A stretch of 7,057 bases of DNA from Chloroflexota bacterium (GTDB lineage Bacteria > Chloroflexota > Dehalococcoidia > Lucifugimonadales > Lucifugimonadaceae). This document shows, piece after piece, positions 1-5,336 of the stretch. The stretch is from contig VXTA01000073.1 of the NCBI GenBank assembly GCA_009837685.1, positions 1 to 7,057 on the forward strand, in the 5' to 3' direction. Below the pieces are notes generated by a model, which was not told the origin of the DNA, did no database searches, and was given only the letters and a program-made list of their open reading frames with translations. Positions within the stretch are counted from its first letter, which is position 1. Every line of letters begins with the position of its first letter. The position numbers and the translations under genes were made by a program.

Positions 1-62
1 ATGGTTGCGGCTAGTTCGAACTGATCGATTGGGGTGTCGATGACGCGGCCTTCGGGTAGGTG
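1..62 (-). pseudogene. In-frame continuation of the sulfatase beyond the TGA
   Basis: Reading on in the same frame after the TGA at 63-65 gives 20 sense codons up to the window edge, including LPEGRVIDTP and then FELAAT. Sulfatases normally continue after the (S/A)xP segment with a Gly, a short turn and a V-x-TPV...DL-x-PT stretch, so this is a good match to the next part of the same protein. The gene must run on to the left of the window. Either the gene is a pseudogene, or the TGA is a sequence or assembly error, or it is read through; the first two seem more likely. Confidence 0.7.
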
Positions 63-1034
63 TCAAGGCCATGAGACTATGGCTGGGACGCGGGATGAGT
101 CTTCGTAGAAGGTCTGCTTCCACCAGAGACCGTGCTCCCCTACCTGCTCGCCGTGGTCGGAGGTGTAGATGATTATGGTGTTTTCCATGTAGCCGTTGGC
201 TTCGAGGGCGTCGAGGATTTCGCCGATGAGCTGGTCGGTGCGGTCGCAGAGTGCCCAGTAAGCGATTCTGGAGCGCATGATTTCTTCGTCGGTGACTTCG
301 ACGATGCCAGTGCGCTCTCGCCACCACTGGATGTAGGGGTGGCAGTCCTCGATGGGTTCGGCTGGGACGGTCGGCATGGGGACGCGACCGTCGTATTTGT
401 CGTAGTCGGTAGCGCGGGCGACGAATGGTTGGTGCGGGAGCATGAGGCCGATGGATAGGCAGAGTGGGGAGTCGTCGAGTCCGGAGCGGCGGGTGATGCC
501 TTTGTTGTTGATGTAATCGACCGCGGATTGGGTGACATATTCGTCGTGGACTTCGTATGCGCTCTGACCTCGTCCAGAAGCCTCCAGACTGACGCGAGCC
601 GGTCCAGCGGTGCCGTGCAACTGTCCGTGATCGACCGGCCGCGGACTGCCGGGATAGTTGGGACTGTGGTCGCCGACATAGCGTCGGGAGAAGCCATGGA
701 GTTGGTCGACGCCGTTGTAGTGCATCCTGCCGATTTGGACAGGATCGTATCCCGCCGCGCCTAACGAGTGTGCGTAGGTGGGTACCGCTGAACTCAGGAT
801 CTGATCGTTTGTCCAAACCTCGGTCTCAAACGGATATCGGCCCGTAACCAGAGCCGTCCGCGACGGAACGCAGATCGGCGAGCCACAGTACGCGCCGGTG
901 AAGATTGCACCGTTTGCCGCCAATCGGTCGAGATTCGGTGTCTCGACAACCTGATCCCCGTAGGCACCGATGACCGCTGGATTGTGCTGGTCGGACTGAA
1001 TGTAGATGATGTTGGGGGGTGAGTTTTCAGGCAT
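63..1034 (-). CDS. Choline-sulfatase-like (BetC-type) sulfatase, cut short by an in-frame TGA
   Basis: Type I sulfatase of the alkaline phosphatase superfamily, which hydrolyses sulfate esters using a formylglycine made from a Cys. Seen (323 residues from the ATG at 1032-1034): metal-site Asp15 in IIYIQSDQH, the activation motif C55-V-P-S-R59 followed by TGR, GRMHYNGVDQLHGF at 102-115 (very like choline sulfatase), PHQPF with His201, SDHGE with metal ligands Asp293/His294, and Lys306. No signal peptide is present: the first core strand starts at residue 8, so the enzyme should be cytosolic. The open frame extends upstream to 1316 but overlaps ATPase 2 and is low-complexity there, so I take 1034; no clear Shine-Dalgarno precedes it. 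It lies 10 bases after the ATPase 2 stop, so it is probably cotranscribed. The stop at 63-65 comes well before the roughly 450-500 residues usual for this group, and sulfatase-like sequence continues in frame beyond it. The family call is firm; choline-O-sulfate as substrate is not shown. Confidence 0.88.
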   Translation of the reverse strand: MPENSPPNIIYIQSDQHNPAVIGAYGDQVVETPNLDRLAANGAIFTGAYCGSPICVPSRTALVTGRYPFETEVWTNDQILSSAVPTYAHSLGAAGYDPVQIGRMHYNGVDQLHGFSRRYVGDHSPNYPGSPRPVDHGQLHGTAGPARVSLEASGRGQSAYEVHDEYVTQSAVDYINNKGITRRSGLDDSPLCLSIGLMLPHQPFVARATDYDKYDGRVPMPTVPAEPIEDCHPYIQWWRERTGIVEVTDEEIMRSRIAYWALCDRTDQLIGEILDALEANGYMENTIIIYTSDHGEQVGEHGLWWKQTFYEDSSRVPAIVSWP

Positions 1035-1044
1035 GGCGGTTCGG

Positions 1045-2055
1045 CTAGCTGGCGACTGAGGCGCGGTTGGCGATCGGCAGTTCGTCGTAGAGGTAGCAAC
1101 TTGCGACGCGATCGTCGTTGATCTGGAACGCGGTCGGGTGCTCGTCGTGGCACCTGTCCATGACCTGCGGACAACGATCGGCGAATTTGCATCCGGTAGT
1201 TTCACCAGATTCGTCGATTGATAGGACTTCGTCGCCGCCTTCTTCCCATCCGCTATCCGCCCGCATTTGGGGGATCGACTCGACGAGGAGCCGGGTGTAG
1301 GGGTGTTTAGGTTCACGGATGACGCGTTCGACGCTACCCTGCTCTACCACTGAGCCTTTGTACATGACTAGGATGTCGTCGCAGATCTGGTAGGCGGTAG
1401 TGAGGTCGTGTGTGACGTAGACGACTGATATGCCGAGGTCTCGATTGAGGGTTCGGATCGATTCGAGGATGGTTGCTCGGAGGGATGCGTCGACCATTGA
1501 GACGGGTTCGTCGGCGAGGATGATGCGTGGTTTCAGTAGGAGTGCTCGTGCGACCATCATGCGCTGGCGTTGGCCGCCGCTGAGTTGGTGGGGGTAGCGC
1601 CCGAGCATTTCGTCGGGGCGCAATCCTACTGTTTCGAGCGCCTCTCTGATCAGTTGGACCCGCTCATCCCTCGAACTCGCAAGCCCGAACTTCTCGATGG
1701 CTACGTGGAGGAGATGGTCTGCTTTGTAGAACGGGTTGTAGACCTCGAACGGGTCTTGGAAGATGGGTTGGACTTCGCGTCGGAAATTTCGACGGTCGTT
1801 GCCGGACATTCCAGAGACGTCTTGTCCGTCGTAGATGACGTTACCGAACGTGGGTTTGATGACGCCTAGGAGGAGTCTTGCCAAGGTCGTCTTGCCGCTG
1901 CCGCTCTCACCTGCCACGGCGGTGATTGTCGGTCGATCTGCAGAAATCGCGAAGGTGACGTCGTCAACCGCTACAGTGACGTTGGATCGGTTGAAGAGTC
2001 CGCCGCCGAAGACCTTGGTGACGTTTTGGAGTTCGAGAAGGTTAGACAACTTCAC
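1045..2055 (-). CDS. Oligopeptide/dipeptide-type ABC transporter ATPase 2 (DppF/OppF-like)
   Basis: Second nucleotide-binding subunit of the importer, hydrolysing ATP at the cytoplasmic face as a partner of ATPase 1. Seen in 336 residues: Walker A GESGSGKTT (49-57), Q-loop Gln100 (IFQDP), signature LSGGQ (158-162), Walker B RIILADEP (177-184, catalytic Glu183), D-loop SMVD, and H-loop His216 (VTHD). The C-terminal oligopeptide-transporter extension has EPKHPYTRLL followed by Cys289, 295, 302 and 320, the arrangement known to carry a [4Fe-4S] cluster in Dpp/Opp ATPases. The start is a GTG at 2053-2055 overlapping the end of ATPase 1 by 14 bases, which suggests translational coupling; a TTG two codons later (residue 3) is an alternative. 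The stop is TAG. All catalytic motifs are intact and the length is normal. The DppF-like role is assigned from gene order and LSGGQ; the transported substrate is not determined. Confidence 0.95.
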   Translation of the reverse strand: MKLSNLLELQNVTKVFGGGLFNRSNVTVAVDDVTFAISADRPTITAVAGESGSGKTTLARLLLGVIKPTFGNVIYDGQDVSGMSGNDRRNFRREVQPIFQDPFEVYNPFYKADHLLHVAIEKFGLASSRDERVQLIREALETVGLRPDEMLGRYPHQLSGGQRQRMMVARALLLKPRIILADEPVSMVDASLRATILESIRTLNRDLGISVVYVTHDLTTAYQICDDILVMYKGSVVEQGSVERVIREPKHPYTRLLVESIPQMRADSGWEEGGDEVLSIDESGETTGCKFADRCPQVMDRCHDEHPTAFQINDDRVASCYLYDELPIANRASVAS

Positions 2056-3142
2056 TGCCCGCCATAGCTACGTCGGGATCGAAAAGGTGGCACATGACGT
2101 GACGGTTATCGCCAATGTCTGTGTCTTTGGGTTCGAGTTCGTTGCACGGGACTTCGACTGATGGGCACCTCGGGGCGAAGACGCATCCGGGCGGAAGGTC
2201 GACCAAGGGAGGCGGGATGCCGGGGATACCTGTGAGGCGTTCGCGTTTTTCTTCGAGATCTGGGACACTGTTGATGAGGAGTTTGGTGTATGGGTGTTTC
2301 GGCTCTTCGATGATTTGCTGTACGGTGCCGATGTCGACGAGTTTTCCGGCGTACATGACGCCGATGCGGTCTGCGAATTGGGCGACTAGTCCCATATCGT
2401 GCCCGATGAGAATGACTGCGGCGCCAGTGTCACGTTGGACGCGGCTCAACGTCATCATTACCTGGCGTTGAACGACAACGTCCAAGGCGCTGGTAGGTTC
2501 GTCGGCGACTATGACCTTGGGGTTCATGCTGGTGCCAGTGGCGATTGCGACGCGCTGCTTCATTCCGCCGCTGAGTTCGTGCGGAAACATTCGGCCAACG
2601 TTTTCGCGAAGTCCGACGCGGAGAAGGAGGTCATAGACGTGGCTGCGCAGGTTTTCTTTGGTGTCTTTGATTCCGTGGTCTATGAGGCCGTCGAAGATTT
2701 GGTCCTCGATGCGCATCACGGGGTTCAATGCGTTCATCGCAGATTGGGTGACCAATGCGATCTCGGCGAGACGAGCCAAGCGCATCTCTTCGTCGTCGAG
2801 CGGGACCAAATCCCTGCCGTCGAGTAGGATCTGCCCACCGTCGATGTAGCCTGGAGCTTTGGTGAGTTTCATCAACGCCATACCAAGGGTTGTTTTGCCA
2901 CAACCTGATTCGCCGACGAGTGCTAGGCGTTCGCCTTGTTGCAAGGCGAAACTCACGCCGTCTACCGCTTTTACGACCCCTGCTTCGGAGTCGTAATAGA
3001 CCTTCAGATCTTTGACATCGATTGCCGGCAATGAAGAATCGCCCATGCCAGAGCGACGGAGGTCATCAATAGTCGTCGGCATTTCGGATCGCGTTGATTG
3101 CTCGCGATCTGCAACGGCGTTAGTGGTTGTTTCTACTGCCAA
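2042..3142 (-). CDS. Oligopeptide/dipeptide-type ABC transporter ATPase 1 (DppD/OppD-like)
   Basis: First nucleotide-binding subunit of the importer. Seen in 366 residues: Walker A GESGCGKTT (77-85), Q-loop Gln133 (VTQSAMNALNP), signature LSGGMKQR (190-197, the LSGGM form usual in DppD/OppD), Walker B KVIVADEP (209-216, Glu215), D-loop SALD, and H-loop His248 (IGHD). EPKHPYTKLL and then Cys320, 326, 333 and 351 form the C-terminal oligopeptide-transporter region with a probable [4Fe-4S] site. The ABC core begins near residue 40, leaving a polar N-terminal tail of about 38 residues. The start used here is TTG at 3140-3142, directly after the permease 2 TAG, with a GGAG ten bases upstream; internal ATGs at residues 21 (3080-3082) and 33 (3044-3046) have no better ribosome site. 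Stop TAA. Function is secure at family level; the exact start is uncertain. Confidence 0.95.
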   Translation of the reverse strand: MAVETTTNAVADREQSTRSEMPTTIDDLRRSGMGDSSLPAIDVKDLKVYYDSEAGVVKAVDGVSFALQQGERLALVGESGCGKTTLGMALMKLTKAPGYIDGGQILLDGRDLVPLDDEEMRLARLAEIALVTQSAMNALNPVMRIEDQIFDGLIDHGIKDTKENLRSHVYDLLLRVGLRENVGRMFPHELSGGMKQRVAIATGTSMNPKVIVADEPTSALDVVVQRQVMMTLSRVQRDTGAAVILIGHDMGLVAQFADRIGVMYAGKLVDIGTVQQIIEEPKHPYTKLLINSVPDLEEKRERLTGIPGIPPPLVDLPPGCVFAPRCPSVEVPCNELEPKDTDIGDNRHVMCHLFDPDVAMAGSEVV

Positions 3143-4147
3143 CTAGAAACGTCTCCGCAAGCGCGGGTTGGCCCATTCGTCCATTCCGCGTGACAGCATG
3201 AACAATCCGATGAAGAGGATGACGATGACGACGATTGGAGGCGACCACCACCACCACCATCCGTTGACTAGCGATCCATACCAGATGTTGTGGTAGATCA
3301 TCATTCCCAAGGTGTTGGAACTGAAGTCGCCGAGGCCAAGTGCTTCGAGTCCGATGGAGGCGAGTATGGCGGATGAGACGGCGAGGACGAAGTTTGCGAC
3401 GATGAAGGGCATGAGGTTGGGCATCATCTCCTTCAAGATGACTTCTGGGCCGTTCATTCCCGAGAGTCGTGCCATCTCGACGTATGAGCGTTGTTTCATT
3501 ACTAGGACTTGGGATCGTACGACTCTAGTAGGGCCTAACCATGCAAGCATGGCGATGATGAGAGCAAGTTGAATGAAGGTCATCTCACCTCCTCCGACCT
3601 CACGCCAAGCGATGGTGATGATGATCAGGATCAATAGGCCGGGGATCGTCTGCAAGGTATCGACGATGAAGCGGATCGCGGCGTCTAGGATGCCGCCGTA
3701 GTAGCCGGCGACGAAGGCGAGGATGGTGCCGACGACGGTGCCGAGCGACCCGGCGATCAAGCCGATCATGATCGTTTGAGGGATCCCTTGAGAGAAGGAA
3801 GCTAGGATGTCCTTGCCTAGGCGGTCGGTGCCTAAGAGGTGTTGACGCTCCTCATTGTCGTATGCGAAACAGAGTTCACGGGGGTTTTCGGAGGCGTAGC
3901 AGGGATGCGGGTTTTGGAGGGAAGGTCGTTTGTTGGGCGGTGCGAATGCTAGGTCTTTCGCGTCTTCGGGAGCGGTCATCAGGGTTCCGAATGCCCAGAA
4001 CAGAATGATGATTCCAAGTAACACGAACCCGGCGATGATAGACGGGTTGCGCTTCATGTAGCGCCACAGTCCGGCGGCTTGGTTCAGCGTGTCGGAAGTG
4101 GGGCTGCTGGAGGTTGCCAGCGGTTCTGTGGGTGCTGTGGTGGCCAT
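3143..4147 (-). CDS. Oligopeptide/dipeptide-type ABC transporter permease 2 (DppC/OppC-like)
   Basis: Membrane subunit forming half of the translocation channel with permease 1. Seen in 334 residues: a polar N-terminal tail of about 35 residues, a first membrane segment at about 37-57, an extracytoplasmic loop, then HLLGTDRLGKD (103-113), a hallmark of DppC/OppC proteins, and further hydrophobic segments at about 124-150, 155-180, 189-207, 245-270 and 303-320. The cytoplasmic coupling loop is EMARLSGMNGPEVILKEMMP (224-243), the EAA-type motif that contacts the ATPase. It ends NPRLRRRF, typical of the family. ATG start at 4145-4147, three bases after the permease 1 stop, with no clear Shine-Dalgarno; stop TAG. 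Odd points are five consecutive Trp (297-301) just before the last membrane segment and a Cys pair (83, 93) in the first external loop. A peptide substrate is not implied, since this permease class also carries sugars, nickel and other solutes. Confidence 0.95.
   Translation of the reverse strand: MATTAPTEPLATSSSPTSDTLNQAAGLWRYMKRNPSIIAGFVLLGIIILFWAFGTLMTAPEDAKDLAFAPPNKRPSLQNPHPCYASENPRELCFAYDNEERQHLLGTDRLGKDILASFSQGIPQTIMIGLIAGSLGTVVGTILAFVAGYYGGILDAAIRFIVDTLQTIPGLLILIIITIAWREVGGGEMTFIQLALIIAMLAWLGPTRVVRSQVLVMKQRSYVEMARLSGMNGPEVILKEMMPNLMPFIVANFVLAVSSAILASIGLEALGLGDFSSNTLGMMIYHNIWYGSLVNGWWWWWSPPIVVIVILFIGLFMLSRGMDEWANPRLRRRF
3153..3156 (-). promoter_or_regulatory. Probable Shine-Dalgarno (GGAG) for ATPase 1
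   Basis: On the minus strand GGAG lies in the last codons of permease 2, ten bases before the TTG at 3140-3142. It is the only clear purine-rich ribosome site near the candidate starts of ATPase 1: neither in-frame ATG (3080-3082, 3044-3046) has one. This favours the rare TTG start, although ten bases is slightly long spacing. Confidence 0.4.
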
Positions 4148-4150
4148 GCC

Positions 4151-5164
4151 CTATGCAGATGAGTAGCTGATTCTGGGATCAAGCAGGGGGTAGATGACGT
4201 CAATCACGAGCATCGCAAAGGCGATGGCTAGGACGATGATGAATACGACGCCTTGGATGACGAAGTAGTCAAATCCTGTGATCGCTTCGTATAGGACTCT
4301 GCCAATCCCCGGATAACCGAATATCCGCTCCACCAATATCGCACCGGAAACGACGTGTGGGAGGGTTAATGCCAGCGCGGTTGTCTGAGGCAGTACGGCG
4401 TTGCGGACAGCGTAGCGGAAGAAAGCTCTAGCTTTGGTCAGACCTTTGGCTTCTGCTTGCAGCATGTAGTCCTCACCCTGCATTGTGATCATCATTGATC
4501 GCATTCCAAGTGCCCAGAAGCCGATCGATGCCAGAACTATGGACAGGGCAGGTAGGAGCGAGTGTTTGAACACCTCCCACAGGAACCCGAAGTCGCTCCA
4601 ATCTGGCAGTGTCGTAGGCGCGTAGCCACCACCCAACGGGAGCAACTTAGCTTGGAATGCTAAGAGCCAGATCAGTATCAGACCCAGAAGGTAGTAAGGA
4701 ACAGCGGCAAGGAGAAAGAATGGTGGAAGGATGAGTTCAAATGCTGCTTTGGGTCCGTGCTGCCAAGCCAAAACTGCACCGCCGAGGGTTCCGACAACAA
4801 AGGCTAGAAGAGTAGAGGTCACCAGCAAACCGATCGACCACGGCATCGCTTGGTTGATGAGTTCGCTGACGCGGGTAGGGTATTTGGTAATCGATTCTCC
4901 GAAATCGAACCTGACGGCCGTTGAGAGATATGTCAGATATTGAAGGACTAACGGACGATCCAATCCGAATTTGGCGTTGTAGGTTTCGATGAGGGCTGCG
5001 TAATCTTCGGCTCGCGTCGTCACACCCTCGGCTGCGAGTAACTCAAGGCGGGTGGCAATCGGGTCTTGACCGGTGAATCTGGGGAGAAAGAAGTTGAACG
5101 ATGTGGCGACGAAAATTACCGCCACGAACATTCCGATCCGTCTCGCCAGATAATCTACGGTCAT
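4151..5164 (-). CDS. Oligopeptide/dipeptide-type ABC transporter permease 1 (DppB/OppB-like)
   Basis: Membrane subunit pairing with permease 2. Seen in 337 residues: YLARRIGMF followed by a first membrane segment (about 10-28), an external domain with the family motif KFGLDRPL (65-72), then hydrophobic segments at about 108-133, 145-172, 200-222, 260-280 and 300-327. The EAA-type coupling loop is DYMLQAEAKGLTKARAFFRY (232-251), followed by RNAVLP. The DppB signature VERIFGYPGIGRVLYEAI (278-295) and C-terminal LLDPRI are present. Length is normal. ATG start at 5162-5164 with only a weak purine stretch upstream; stop TAG. It is the first gene after the structured intergenic region and begins the tightly packed part of the operon. 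The family assignment is very secure; the substrate is unknown. Confidence 0.96.
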   Translation of the reverse strand: MTVDYLARRIGMFVAVIFVATSFNFFLPRFTGQDPIATRLELLAAEGVTTRAEDYAALIETYNAKFGLDRPLVLQYLTYLSTAVRFDFGESITKYPTRVSELINQAMPWSIGLLVTSTLLAFVVGTLGGAVLAWQHGPKAAFELILPPFFLLAAVPYYLLGLILIWLLAFQAKLLPLGGGYAPTTLPDWSDFGFLWEVFKHSLLPALSIVLASIGFWALGMRSMMITMQGEDYMLQAEAKGLTKARAFFRYAVRNAVLPQTTALALTLPHVVSGAILVERIFGYPGIGRVLYEAITGFDYFVIQGVVFIIVLAIAFAMLVIDVIYPLLDPRISYSSA

Positions 5165-5223
5165 CTCATTAACACTTCGCCGAATTGCGTCCCGATACGC
5201 GCCGATTCCAAGTTAACAGAACT

Positions 5224-5247
5224 GACCGGCGTGACAGGATGCCAGTC
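5224..5247 (-). other. Imperfect stem-loop in the intergenic region
   Basis: GACCGGC (5224-5230) and GCCAGTC (5241-5247) are complementary except for one central mismatch, with a 10-base loop. It lies 15 bases beyond the large stem on the transcript. No U-run follows. It is weak alone, and noted because it is the third inverted repeat in series. Confidence 0.3.
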
Positions 5248-5262
5248 GGGAGATTGCGACTA

Positions 5263-5310
5263 GTTGCGGCGCCGAAATGATGGGTATTCGCTCCCATCCG
5301 ACGCCGCAAC
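5263..5310 (-). promoter_or_regulatory. Large stem-loop, probable mRNA-stabilising or processing element
   Basis: A perfect 9-base outer arm pair, GTTGCGGCG (5302-5310 on the minus strand) with CGCCGCAAC (5263-5271), encloses a perfect 6-base inner pair, GATGGG/CCCATC (5279-5284 with 5293-5298), with an 8-base loop. Two more pairs (5273-5300, 5274-5299) extend the inner part, leaving a one-base mismatch and a four-base bulge. On the transcript the stem is followed by TAGTCGCAATCT, which has no U-run, so a classical Rho-independent terminator is unlikely. Its position just after the binding-protein gene suits a 3'-end stabiliser or partial attenuator. Confidence 0.55.
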
Positions 5311-5320
5311 CAATGTTGCT

Positions 5321-5336
5321 TCCGCTAAAACGCGGA
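5321..5336 (-). other. Small stem-loop directly after the binding-protein stop codon
   Basis: On the minus strand TCCGC, a six-base GTTTTA loop, then GCGGA form a perfect 5-base stem immediately after the TAG at 5337-5339. Five pairs could be chance, but it sits next to the larger stem-loop at 5263-5310 and the two may act together. Confidence 0.3.

Larger units (their letters stand above)
5165..5336 (-). other. Structured intergenic region between binding-protein and permease genes
   Basis: This is the only long gap in an otherwise packed operon. No gene and no convincing promoter were found in it. It contains three inverted repeats in series after the binding-protein stop: a short stem at 5321-5336, a large one at 5263-5310 and an imperfect one at 5224-5247. 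The last 60 or so bases before the permease start contain no obvious structure. Such spacers after binding-protein genes often hold hairpins that stabilise the upstream message and let the binding protein exceed the membrane subunits in amount; that role is inferred here. Confidence 0.6.

Noticed and set aside
63..65. Genome-wide reassignment of UGA to glycine (as in some candidate phyla) or selenocysteine
   Set aside because: Five other genes with about 1,945 visible codons and many glycines contain no in-frame TGA, so reassignment is very unlikely even though those genes end in TAG or TAA. Selenocysteine does not fit because the family has Gly here, and no convincing insertion hairpin was seen downstream.
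132..764. Plus-strand open frames opposite the sulfatase
   Set aside because: They are antisense to conserved sulfatase sequence and Val/Asp-rich from the reversed codons; no domain is seen.
1035..1316. Upstream extension of the sulfatase to an ATG at 1316
   Set aside because: The extra 94 residues lie entirely within or just after ATPase 2, are Ser/Thr/Arg-rich and unlike sulfatases, and the family core starts right after the ATG at 1034.
2399..2827. Plus-strand open frame (142 codons) opposite ATPase 1
   Set aside because: It is fully inside a gene with all ABC motifs intact, has no ribosome site that I can see, and its product has no recognisable family.
5263..5310. Rho-independent terminator
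   Set aside because: The stem is strong, but no U-run follows on the minus-strand transcript, and the plus direction has no gene to terminate.
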